NCBI GenBank assembly: GCA_964569795.1
Contig: CAZMVB010000059.1
Coordinates: forward strand, 1 to 10,084
Reading direction: 5' to 3'
Length of the DNA: 10,084 nt
From: JAHJDS01 sp964569795
GTDB lineage: Bacteria > Desulfobacterota > Desulfarculia > Desulfarculales > JAHJDS01
How positions within the stretch are numbered: position 1 is the stretch's first letter; each line of letters begins with the position of its first letter. This document shows positions 1-6,245 of this stretch, piece after piece. The notes under the pieces were generated by a model that was not told where the DNA came from, made no database searches, and worked only from the letters and a program-made list of their open reading frames with translations. The position numbers and the translations under genes are program-made.

Positions 1-2
1 GG

Positions 3-548
3 CCCGCCCCGGCCCGCCTGGTCCGGCCCCGGCCCAGGAAGCGTCGGCACACGGTCCGCCGGTCCCGGCACACGGTCCGCCGGTCCAGGCACCGGGTCAG
101 GCGCCGTTCCGCCCGGAGGGTCGAACCGCGTCCGGTCAGGCCCCGTCCCCGCCCCGCGCCCCTGGCGGCCGGGGGTCGCCCCCCGGCCGGACCGGCCGTC
201 ATCCGGGAGCCGATCCGGACGGCCCACCTGGGGGCGCCCCGGCGGCCCGGCCTGCTGATTCCGGACACCCGGGCGGTGTGTCTCAATCGCCATATCTTCC
301 AGAACTCGTATCCCGAGTGGGCCCGCCGCCGCGGCTGGCAGGGCCGGGTCGTCCTCAAGATCCTGGTCACGGCGGACGGCCGGGTGGACCGGGTCGAGAA
401 GGTGCACGGCTCGGCCCATCAGGTCCTGGATCGGGCCGCCCTCCGGGTCGCCCGGCGGCTGAGGTTCAAGCCGGCCAAACGCGGCGGCCGAAGGGTCTCC
501 TCCTGGGTCAGGCTGCCGGTGGTCTATCACCTGGTCGAGGACGAGTAG
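3..548 (+). CDS. tonB: TonB-like energy transducer, C-terminal part (5' end outside window)
   Basis: The last ~85 codons encode a TonB C-terminal domain: the YPEWARRRGWQG segment, then VVLKILVTADGRV, then LDRAALRVARRLRFKP, ending with a WVRLPVVYHL strand. This domain sits in the periplasm and contacts the TonB box of outer-membrane receptors, passing on energy from ExbB/ExbD. The same frame is open without a stop back to base 3 and encodes a Pro/Arg-rich stretch, as expected for the linker that spans the periplasm; it contains a perfect 21-bp (seven-codon) tandem repeat. The N-terminal membrane anchor is outside the window. The domain call (from about base 285) is secure. The linker frame is less so, because the +2 frame is also open there and encodes a Pro/Gly/Ala-rich peptide; I prefer the stated frame because it is continuous with the domain and has more G/C at third positions. 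A B12 receptor gene lies about 2 kb downstream, so corrinoid uptake is a likely job. Confidence 0.78.
   Translation, partial: PAPARLVRPRPRKRRHTVRRSRHTVRRSRHRVRRRSARRVEPRPVRPRPRPAPLAAGGRPPAGPAVIREPIRTAHLGAPRRPGLLIPDTRAVCLNRHIFQNSYPEWARRRGWQGRVVLKILVTADGRVDRVEKVHGSAHQVLDRAALRVARRLRFKPAKRGGRRVSSWVRLPVVYHLVEDE
45..86 (+). repeat. Perfect 21-bp tandem duplication in the TonB linker
   Basis: Bases 45-65 (CGGCACACGGTCCGCCGGTC followed by C) are repeated exactly at 66-86, and bases 87-104 resemble a decayed third copy. The unit is seven codons long, so copy-number change keeps the tonB frame. Slippage in a low-complexity linker is the simplest explanation. Confidence 0.9.
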
Positions 549-574
549 GCCGGCCCATGCCGGGCATGGCCCCT

Positions 575-894
575 GAGAAAGAAGGGCAATACTGCCCGCA
601 GAAATGCTTCGACGCAGAGCAGATCAAGATCAATGCTAGGCCCGACCGCGCGCACGTCTCGACCAGCCACTCTTTGCGATAAAGCCTCAGCATGGGAATG
701 AGCATACGGCGGTTCACCAGGCTAACCAATGCCTTTTCTCAAAAGGTCGAGAACCTTGCATACGCCGTGGCTCTGCATTTTAGGTACTACCACTTCGTCC
801 AGATTCATCGGTCGCTTAGGGTGTCACCCGCGATGGAAGCTGGTGTATCAGAACACATCTGGGAGCTTGAGTAAATCGTGAGGTTGGACTAGAT
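575..894 (+). pseudogene. IS1-type transposase, decayed 3' fragment
   Basis: One frame (codons starting at 575) matches, from memory of the family, the C-terminal half of IS1-type transposases: a YCPQKC segment, then HVSTS, then SIRRFTRLTNAFSQKVEN, AVALHFRYYHF, HRSLRVSPAMEAGV and HIWELE. The family normally has an unbroken run through VSTSxVERxNLxMRMxxRRFTRLTNAFSKK. Here a TAA at 680-682 interrupts it just where the VERxN residues should be, and a second TAA at 872-874 falls where WELEEIV would continue (ATCGTG follows the stop). The N-terminal half, including most of the DDE catalytic core, is missing: the tonB stop codon lies only 26 bp upstream of the first recognisable codon. No terminal inverted repeats are visible. 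An inactive relic, marking past insertion and deletion beside the toxin-antitoxin genes. The most intact part (692-874) could be translated as a 60-aa peptide but is unlikely to be functional. Confidence 0.75.
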
Positions 895-897
895 GGC

Positions 898-1353
898 TTA
901 TCTAATGAATCCGTAGAGACGTCGCTCTTTGTTGGTTATGGATGGGGCTCTTAAGATAACGGTCGATATAGCGCTAATGTCATTCTCGGTCATCTGCCCC
1001 AAATACCTTGATACATCCTTGATACAAGCTTCTAACACCGCTTGAAATGAGTCTTTCCGGATTGGGTAATAAGCTAGATAGGAATCTCGACTTAAAAAAG
1101 GACGGTCAGCATTCTTGGGTAGGCTGAGATCTGTGGGGCGGCGCTGTTTGGAATTAATAACAGAATATCCGACCCTATTGGCCTCTTCGTCGGGCCCCCA
1201 CAATACGACTCGCTTTTCCTTGTCGAAAGGCTCTTCTGTGGAGTCATTAAAAAAAGTGATATGTAGTGACCACACAGACCCGTGCGTCACCTTTTCTCTA
1301 CACCAAACTCCCTGCTTTTTTTTTGGAAAACTATCGCCTAGCTTGAAGGGCAC
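898..1353 (-). CDS. Uncharacterised 151-aa protein, probable toxin partner of the Panacea antitoxin
   Basis: I do not recognise this family with certainty. The gene begins with GTG inside the end of the antitoxin gene (23-nt overlap, different frame), so the pair is almost surely co-transcribed and probably translationally coupled; no strong ribosome-binding site precedes the GTG. The soluble, mixed alpha/beta-looking protein starts with PFKLGDSFP, has a Trp-containing strand (GSVWSLHITFF), a VVLWGPDEE segment, the motif RPFLSRDSYLAY near residues 84-95, and a helical C-terminal third (FQAVLEACIKDVSRYLGQM). A GDSF start plus a HPFIxxxSYxxY-like motif recalls small PemK/MazF-like SH3-barrel proteins, but this is a weak resemblance from memory. 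There is no signal peptide or membrane segment. Base composition is markedly more AT-rich than in the flagellar and btuB genes, which suggests horizontal transfer. The toxin role is inferred from position only. Confidence 0.7.
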   Translation of the reverse strand: MPFKLGDSFPKKKQGVWCREKVTHGSVWSLHITFFNDSTEEPFDKEKRVVLWGPDEEANRVGYSVINSKQRRPTDLSLPKNADRPFLSRDSYLAYYPIRKDSFQAVLEACIKDVSRYLGQMTENDISAISTVILRAPSITNKERRLYGFIR

Positions 1354-1906
1354 GGCTGAAAATGCCTTCGTTTTCAGCTTCTTCCATAATAATTTCTATC
1401 ATTTCATCGCTAGCGCCACCCTCTGCTGCGATATCCAAAAAATCAATCGGGCGGGCAATATGGGTCTTAGAAAATGCCGGACCGTGTGATTTTTTTTCTA
1501 GATCATCGAAGGACAAATCAGCGTTCTCATCAAATGAAAAATTTAATCGCTCCAAGTCTGATTCCGACAATTCATCCATGTCGGCTGGTAAAATAGGTTC
1601 CACCAGAAATCCATTATAAACATTAAAGAACTTATGTGGGCCGTCCAAATTTTTTTGGTTATCGTCCAAATCTCTTATGCTTTTCAATAGGTCATAAATA
1701 TTTTGCGGAACGGGGCCTCTTGGCAAAGCACAATAATAATCACCCGTTATGGGACGGCCGTATTCAGCCAAATGATCTCGCTCGGCAAAATATAATAGCT
1801 TAAAAATACGATAATAATCCGCTTCGCCCCGGCGGTCAATTAAACGCTGGGCAAGGTAGGCAACGGCGGCAATGGCTTTGTCTAGATTAAAAGCGTAGGT
1901 GACCAT
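1331..1906 (-). CDS. Panacea-domain (SocA-like, DUF4065) antitoxin
   Basis: The protein (191 aa) opens with the signature of the Panacea domain: NLDKAIAAVAYLAQRL, then YYRIFKLLYFAERDHLAEYGRPITGDYYCALPRGPVP with the typical KLLYFA, GRPITGD and GPVP blocks, then IYDLLKSI. The C-terminal half carries acidic stretches (DELSESDLERL, SFDENADLSFDDLEKKS), SHGPAF, and a short tail. Panacea proteins are antitoxins that neutralise many unrelated toxins; SocA of Caulobacter instead delivers its toxin SocB to ClpXP. Here the antitoxin is the first gene of a two-gene operon with the unassigned protein at 898-1353. ATG at 1906 is chosen because the Shine-Dalgarno AGGGAGG (1913-1919) lies 6 nt upstream; the GTG one codon earlier (1909) is only 3 nt away. 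AT-rich composition and the IS fragment next to it point to transfer. Family call firm; specificity unknown. Confidence 0.88.
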   Translation of the reverse strand: MVTYAFNLDKAIAAVAYLAQRLIDRRGEADYYRIFKLLYFAERDHLAEYGRPITGDYYCALPRGPVPQNIYDLLKSIRDLDDNQKNLDGPHKFFNVYNGFLVEPILPADMDELSESDLERLNFSFDENADLSFDDLEKKSHGPAFSKTHIARPIDFLDIAAEGGASDEMIEIIMEEAENEGIFSRALQARR

Positions 1907-1946
1907 CACGGCCCTCCCTACAGACTTCCCGCTCCCGCATATATAT

Positions 1947-1975
1947 AGTATCTTGGTCTAGGGGGACCAGGTCAA
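1947..1975 (-). promoter_or_regulatory. Promoter of the toxin-antitoxin operon with operator-like palindrome
   Basis: Read on the - strand there is a -35 box TTGACC (1970-1975), a 17-nt spacer and a -10 box GATACT (1947-1952), about 28 nt upstream of the antitoxin Shine-Dalgarno. The spacer holds an inverted repeat, TGGTC (1954-1958) with GACCA (1965-1969) and a 6-nt centre. A repressor bound there would block RNA polymerase, which fits autoregulation by the antitoxin or the toxin-antitoxin complex, but binding is not shown. A-tracts upstream of -35 (about 1980-2040) could act as an UP element. Confidence 0.6.
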
Positions 1976-2107
1976 TAGCAAACTTGCAAAAACTTTTTCA
2001 AAATATGTTTTTATAGAAAATGTTATTTTTTTCTGAAATAGGCCCGGTCTTTTCTGCCCGTGCTTATCGGCATTTTCAAACTGACCCACCGCCCCGCGCC
2101 GGAGGCG
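1976..2107. other. Intergenic boundary region, AT-rich then GC-rich
   Basis: Bases 1976-2040 are very AT-rich with A/T tracts and no credible gene. From about 2043 composition returns to the GC-rich background of the host. The change marks the edge of the foreign toxin-antitoxin segment on the btuB side. I see no att site, terminal inverted repeat or RNA gene here. Confidence 0.5.
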
Positions 2108-2136
2108 TTGACAAATCCGAACGAGGTTGGTACAAG
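2108..2136 (+). promoter_or_regulatory. Promoter of the riboswitch-btuB transcript
   Basis: A perfect -35 box TTGACA (2108-2113) is followed by a 17-nt spacer and TACAAG (2131-2136), which matches four of six -10 positions. Transcription would start near 2143, about five bases before the P1 stem of the riboswitch, a tight and sensible fit. Confidence 0.65.
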
Positions 2137-2147
2137 AATTTCGAGTG

Positions 2148-2376
2148 ATCGTCGGCCCCAGGGACCCCACGGGGTCCGGGCTAAGAGGGAAGCCGGTTCA
2201 AGACCGGCACGGTCCCGCCGCTGTATCCGGGGACGAACGCCGCACCCGGGGCAAGTGGTCCGATCCAATTCGGATGTGACTTCTTGCCTCGAGGTCCAGC
2301 CACTGCCGGGGAACCAACCCCGGCGGGAAGGCGCGGCCAGTAGATCGATCCGGGAGTCAGAAGACCTGCCGACGAT
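2148..2376 (+). ncRNA. Cobalamin riboswitch
   Basis: The leader has the hallmarks of the cobalamin (adenosylcobalamin-type) aptamer. The B12-box region lies at about 2185-2225 (GGGAAGCCGGT..., then CACGGTCCCGCCGCTGT). The 3' core GCCACTGCCGGGGAACC lies at about 2299-2315 and the closing GGGAGTCAGAAGACCTGCC at about 2352-2370. P1 is visible as a 9-bp stem, ATCGTCGGC (2148-2156) with GCCGACGAT (2368-2376), which sets the limits. A GGACCCC/GGGGTCC hairpin sits near the 5' side. It lies between a promoter and an intrinsic terminator, all ahead of a B12-type receptor gene, so corrinoid binding should reduce transcription into that gene. Confidence 0.93.
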
Positions 2377-2454
2377 GACGGCCGGAGGCGCCGAGGCAGC
2401 GTCGTGGATGGCTCTGGGGCCCCTGGCGGCCCATCTTGAGACCGACAGACGGGT

Positions 2455-2489
2455 AAGGTCCTCAAGCTCAAAGCTTGAGGACCTTTTTT
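2455..2489 (+). terminator. Intrinsic terminator of the riboswitch expression platform
   Basis: A 14-bp perfect stem, AAGGTCCTCAAGCT (2455-2468) with AGCTTGAGGACCTT (2472-2485), closes a 3-nt loop and runs into six T residues (2484-2489). It lies between the aptamer and the btuB start, so it is the off-switch of the riboswitch. An upstream CTTGAGACC (2435-2443) can pair with its left arm and may form the antiterminator. Confidence 0.92.
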
Positions 2490-2552
2490 CGTCGGCCACA
2501 CCCTGGTGCGCCTCCTCCAGTTGACGTTCGCGTTTTCTAGAGGAGGGAATCA

Positions 2553-4709
2553 ATGCAACGTCTGATCGTCATTATCTTGTTTTTGGCGCTCGTCATGGCC
2601 CCGGCCGCCTTGCCCCGGGCCTCGGCCCAAAAGCCCCAGATCACCCTGGAAGACATCATCGTCACCGCCACCGGCTACCCCACCCCGCCCGGGGTCCTGG
2701 ACGTGACCCACAGCGTCATCACCCGGCGTCAGTGGCAGACGGCGGGCGACCACTTCGTGGTCCAGGCCCTGGAAAACGACCCGGCGGTGACCCTGAACCA
2801 GTGGGGTTCCTTCGGGGCGGCGACCGACGTCCGGATGCGCGGCGGCGCGGCCAATTCGGTCCTGTTGATGCGGGACGGGCTCCCGCTGCCCGACTCGCTG
2901 TCCGTGACCGGCAACCCGGACATGGGTCCCCTGAGCCTGGCCGGGCTGTCCCGGATCGAGGTCATCCGGGGCTCGCAATCGGTCCTGTGGGGCTCCCAGG
3001 CCATGTCCGGGGTGGTCAACCTGATCACCCGGCGCGGCCGGGGCAAACCCAAGCTGCACCTGGATCTCCTGTACGGCTGTTTCAACACCATGCGCCTGGG
3101 CCTGGGCAGCTCGGGCTCCCTGCGCCACGGTCGGCTGCGCTACGCCCTGGGCATGTCCGCCTTCCGGACCGACGGCATTTCCCAGACCTCGACCTCGATC
3201 CCCAAGACCGGCAGCGCCATGTATCAGCGGGCCGCCTCCTGGGTGGGCAGCTACTCCTGGAACTACCACCGGCAGGACGAGCCCGACGCCACCCGGCAGT
3301 GGGCCTTTTTCGGCAACGCCCAGTTCGATCTCCTGCCCGAGCTGACCATCGGCGTCAGTTATTATCAGGAAAAGACCCACACCCAGGTGGACGGCGGTGT
3401 CGGGGTGGACCGCCGGGACATGTTCCAGACCTCCTTTAGGGAGCAGATGTACTTGGAGGTCGAGCACCGGCCATTGTCCTTCTGGCGCTACAAGCTGGTG
3501 GTCCACACCGGCAAGGTCGTCCGCCGCCTGACCCAGGACTGGAGCGGGTCCTTCGGCCTGATCAATTACACTGACCCGCGCAAGGCCTCGGACAACTACT
3601 TCTGGGGCCGGATGAGCGGCTGGAAGTGGGACAACTACCTGACCTTTGGGCGGGAAAAACAGCACGTCATCTCGCTGGGCTACTCCTTTCTCGATCACTG
3701 GGGCCGGATGACCAACCTGACCCCCGAGTCCTACCACTGGTTCGACTGGGGGACCTTCCAGGCCTACAACTGGCCCAACGGCAACGAGATGACCGGCCGC
3801 AACCAGTACACCCGCGAGTACTACGTCCATTACCAGGGCCGGCTGTTGAAAAAGACCCTGTTCCTGCGGGGCGGCCTGCGCTACACCGACTGCCCGGACG
3901 TGGAGGACGGCCAGCAATTGACCTATCAGGTCGGGGCGGCCTATCTCTTCCGCCGCATAGGCCTCAAGCTCCGGGCCAACTACGCCACCGGATTCAAGAT
4001 CCCGTCGTTATGGCAGCTCTACATGCCGACCATCACCTTCGGGGCCTGGGGCACCTGGCGGGGCAACTCCCTGCTCAAGCCCGAGACCTCGGAGACCTTC
4101 GAGATCGGTCTGGACCAGGTCTTGTGGAAGGGGCGGATAAAGCTGAGCGCGACCCTGTTTCATAACATGTTCTACGACCAGATCCACAGCGTGGAGTACG
4201 ATCCGGTCAACATGCTCAACCAGTACCGCAACGTGGGCCAGGTCCTGTCCCAGGGGGGCGAGTTCACCGTGGTGGTCAAGCCCCTTCGTCAATGGACCAT
4301 CCGCGGGGCGTTGACATTGCTCGACACCCAGGTCATCGAGTGGGAGCACAACCCCGAGTACCGGGGGGCCGAGGTGCTCTACACCCCCCGCTACAAGGCC
4401 CTCCTCCACGTCCAGTACCGGCCGATCAACGGCCTGAGCCTGAACCTCTACGGCACCTGGCAGGACGGGGCCTTCACCAACTGGATGCGCCAGCACGACC
4501 CCAACAATCCCATCGCCCGGGTCGGCTCCTGGGAGCGGTTCGATTTCACGGCCACCTATCGGCCGCCGGGCAAACGTTTAAAAAACGTCCGGTTCTTCCT
4601 GAACTTCCACAACATCACCGGCCGGTCCTATCAGGTCATCAGGGGCTACAACACCCTGCCCCGGTCCCTGTTCCTGGGCGTGACCGTGACCTATGGCCCG
4701 GGTAAATAG
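2553..4709 (+). CDS. btuB: TonB-dependent outer-membrane receptor, BtuB-like (cobalamin/corrinoid)
   Basis: The 718-aa protein begins with a clear signal peptide (residues 1-25, cleavage after ASA), then a TonB box (DIIVTAT, residues 34-40). The plug domain spans about 50-160, with VRMRGGAANSVLLMRDGLPL and the closing LSRIEVIRGSQSVLWGSQAM followed by SGVVNLITRRG. The rest (about 165-718) alternates aromatic and polar residues as in a 22-strand beta-barrel, with LRANYATGFKIPSLWQLY and a late NFHNITGRSY block typical of the family. It imports a scarce ligand across the outer membrane using TonB energy; the upstream cobalamin riboswitch makes vitamin B12 or another corrinoid the likely substrate. 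The ATG at 2553 follows a strong Shine-Dalgarno, AGGAGG (2541-2546). Length is slightly above E. coli BtuB. One oddity: the chain ends TVTYGPGK rather than in an aromatic residue, the usual BamA signal. Confidence 0.92.
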   Translation: MQRLIVIILFLALVMAPAALPRASAQKPQITLEDIIVTATGYPTPPGVLDVTHSVITRRQWQTAGDHFVVQALENDPAVTLNQWGSFGAATDVRMRGGAANSVLLMRDGLPLPDSLSVTGNPDMGPLSLAGLSRIEVIRGSQSVLWGSQAMSGVVNLITRRGRGKPKLHLDLLYGCFNTMRLGLGSSGSLRHGRLRYALGMSAFRTDGISQTSTSIPKTGSAMYQRAASWVGSYSWNYHRQDEPDATRQWAFFGNAQFDLLPELTIGVSYYQEKTHTQVDGGVGVDRRDMFQTSFREQMYLEVEHRPLSFWRYKLVVHTGKVVRRLTQDWSGSFGLINYTDPRKASDNYFWGRMSGWKWDNYLTFGREKQHVISLGYSFLDHWGRMTNLTPESYHWFDWGTFQAYNWPNGNEMTGRNQYTREYYVHYQGRLLKKTLFLRGGLRYTDCPDVEDGQQLTYQVGAAYLFRRIGLKLRANYATGFKIPSLWQLYMPTITFGAWGTWRGNSLLKPETSETFEIGLDQVLWKGRIKLSATLFHNMFYDQIHSVEYDPVNMLNQYRNVGQVLSQGGEFTVVVKPLRQWTIRGALTLLDTQVIEWEHNPEYRGAEVLYTPRYKALLHVQYRPINGLSLNLYGTWQDGAFTNWMRQHDPNNPIARVGSWERFDFTATYRPPGKRLKNVRFFLNFHNITGRSYQVIRGYNTLPRSLFLGVTVTYGPGK

Positions 4710-4714
4710 GCGGG

Positions 4715-4737
4715 GGCCCGGCCGGGGGCGCCGGGCC
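4715..4737. terminator. GC-rich hairpin between convergent genes, possible terminator
   Basis: GGCCCGGC (4715-4722) pairs with GCCGGGCC (4730-4737) across a 7-nt loop, just after the btuB stop and before the end of the convergent CGGC gene. There is no U-tract on either strand, so termination is only a possibility; it is placed where a bidirectional terminator would be expected. Confidence 0.4.
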
Positions 4738-4748
4738 GAAAAGGTGAT

Positions 4749-5088
4749 TCAGTATTCGTGCGTCCCCAGGACCACGGGCAGGCCGAAGTTGGCCGTGATC
4801 ATGTCCGCCATCCGGGCCACGCCGCCGTCATAAAAGGGACATTCGGGCTTGGCCTTGGCCAGGCACGAACTCAGATAGACCGCGGCCGGGGTGACCTGGC
4901 TGGGCTTGAGGGTCATCTTGCATGGTGTTGCGGCCCGGGCGCCGGCACTTGAGCAGGCCGGTGACGGCCACGGGCCGGCCAAAGTGCCCCTCGCCCCGGG
5001 CGGCGGCCTTGAGACAGCGCCATTCGCCGGGGCAGCCATATCCTGAATTCATGTCTGTCCCGCAGCCGATGACAATCACGTTGTCCAT
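4749..5088 (-). pseudogene. CGGC-domain cysteine-rich protein, frameshifted
   Basis: Two overlapping frames make one protein. The first (from ATG 5088, Shine-Dalgarno GGAGGG about 6 nt upstream) encodes MDNVIVIGCGTDM, YGCPGEWRCLKAA and VTGLLKCRRPGRNTM. The second continues with KMTLKPSQVTPAAVYLSSCL, CPFYDG and LPVVLGTHEY to the stop at 4749. Dropping one base (the G at 4920; C on the coding strand, in ATGCAAGATG) joins them into a 112-aa protein of the normal length for small CGGC-domain (DUF1805-unrelated, Pfam CGGC) proteins, which carry conserved cysteines and are thought to bind metal; their function is not established. C9, C19, C25 and the later cysteines are kept, but the naming CGGC motif reads C-R-R-P here. 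The altered motif suggests genuine decay, though a one-base sequencing error cannot be excluded. Position next to a B12 receptor may hint at a link to cobalt or corrinoid metabolism. Confidence 0.65.
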
Positions 5089-5210
5089 CCATCCCTCCGC
5101 CGATTAGGACTACAGGTATCAGGTGAACAGTTCGGGGCGGTTGCGTTGTCAGGGAGAATGTAGTAAATTCCTCCAGCTTGAATATCCCCCCTGGTCAATA
5201 AGGTTGCCGT

Positions 5211-6233
5211 TTGTCGGTCACGAGCCAGCACGACCAAACCCCTCCCCATGGGCGCCACTTCCGGATCGGCCCCTATGGGCTGGTCCTGGGCGCGGTCTTG
5301 ACCCTGGTGGTGGCCGGGTCCCTGGGCTGGAACCTGGCCCAGGTCAATATCTCGATCCTGCAGGCCGCCCGGATCCAGGCCCGGACCGCCTTTGAACAGG
5401 ACATCCTCTACCGCCACTGGAACGCCTCTCACGGCGGCGTTTATGTTACGGTCACCCCGCGCAGCAGACCCAACCCGTATCTCAAGGCGTTCGAGCGGGA
5501 CATCAAGACCCCGAGCGGACGACGGCTGACCCTGGTCAATCCGGCCTACATGACCCGTCAGGTCCATGAACTGGGGGCCCTGGAATCGGGTGTGCTCGGC
5601 CACATCACCAGCCTGAAACCCATCCGGCCCGGAAACGCCCCCGACCCCTGGGAGGCCAAGGCGCTGCGGTCTTTCAACCGGGGGGCCCGGGAGGTGAGCG
5701 GGGTCCAGGTCATGGGCGGCCGGGATTACCTGCGCCTGATGCGCCCCCTGATCACCGAGCGGATCTGCCTCCCCTGCCACCAGGCCCAGGGCTACCGGGT
5801 GGGGCAGGTTCGGGGCGGGATCAGCATCTCGGTGCCGCTGGCGCCCCTGGTGGCCCGGGCCCGCCACGACCGGCTCGGCCTGATCGTCAGCCACGCCGTG
5901 CTGTGGCTGCTGGGGATGTTCGGCCTGGGGATCGGGGTGCGTCACCTGGGGCTCCGGGTCAAGGAGCGCCGGGAGGCGGCCGAGGCCCGGGAAAGGCTCA
6001 TCGGCGAGCTGCAGAAGGCCCTGAACAACGTCAGGACCCTGCGCGGCCTGGTCCCCATCTGCGCCTCTTGCAAGAAGATCAGGGACGACCAGGGATACTG
6101 GCAGCAGGTCGAGGTTTACGTCCGGGACCATTCCGAGGCCGAGTTCAGCCACAGCATCTGTCCGGAATGCACCCGGAAGCTATATCCCGAAATAGCCAAA
6201 CAGATGGAAGAAGAGGATCAGGCAGAAGAATAA
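5211..6233 (+). CDS. Membrane-anchored DUF3365 (Tll0287-like) heme-sensor-type protein with C-terminal zinc-ribbon-like module
   Basis: The 340-aa protein has an N-terminal membrane helix (about 22-44). A DUF3365/Tll0287-like domain of about 150 residues follows, probably periplasmic, with NPAYMTRQ, EAKALRSF and the c-type heme motif CLPCH (C186, C189, H190) just before a GGISISVPL strand. Then comes a second helix (about 222-243), a short charged coiled coil (KERREAAEARERLIGELQKA), and a cytoplasmic tail GLVPICASCKKIRDDQGYW with C284/C287 and C317/C320. That CX2C-X29-CX2C tail is common at the ends of sensor kinases and diguanylate cyclases in Desulfobacterota. The architecture suggests a redox or ligand sensor with no output enzyme of its own. 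Start: TTG at 5211 with AAGG 7 nt upstream; an in-frame stop at 5199 excludes longer forms. It converges on fliR with 12 bp between stops. Confidence 0.85.
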   Translation: MSVTSQHDQTPPHGRHFRIGPYGLVLGAVLTLVVAGSLGWNLAQVNISILQAARIQARTAFEQDILYRHWNASHGGVYVTVTPRSRPNPYLKAFERDIKTPSGRRLTLVNPAYMTRQVHELGALESGVLGHITSLKPIRPGNAPDPWEAKALRSFNRGAREVSGVQVMGGRDYLRLMRPLITERICLPCHQAQGYRVGQVRGGISISVPLAPLVARARHDRLGLIVSHAVLWLLGMFGLGIGVRHLGLRVKERREAAEARERLIGELQKALNNVRTLRGLVPICASCKKIRDDQGYWQQVEVYVRDHSEAEFSHSICPECTRKLYPEIAKQMEEEDQAEE

Positions 6234-6245
6234 CCGCGGGCGGTC

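Noticed and set aside
556..570. Short palindrome CCATGCCGGGCATGG after tonB, considered as a terminator or IS end
   Set aside because: Only 7-bp arms with a single central base, no U-tract, and no matching copy at the other side of the segment.
1115..1489. Open frame on the + strand opposite the toxin and antitoxin overlap
   Set aside because: It covers the antisense of two genes with better support and has no recognisable domain or ribosome-binding site.
2023..2553. Open frames on both strands across the btuB leader
   Set aside because: The region is explained base by base by promoter, cobalamin aptamer, terminator and ribosome-binding site.
2550..3917. A 455-codon open frame on the - strand opposite btuB
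   Set aside because: Low-complexity Val/Gly/Pro/His composition; it mirrors the codon bias of the receptor gene and has no recognisable domain.
5089..5210. Possible divergent promoters between the CGGC gene and the DUF3365 gene
   Set aside because: TTGCGT-N17-TAAATT (+) and other near matches are too weak to call; no operator or sigma-54 type site is visible.
5076..6152. A 358-codon open frame on the - strand opposite the DUF3365 gene
   Set aside because: Composition of a shadow frame, while the + strand protein shows clear motifs (CLPCH, paired CX2C).
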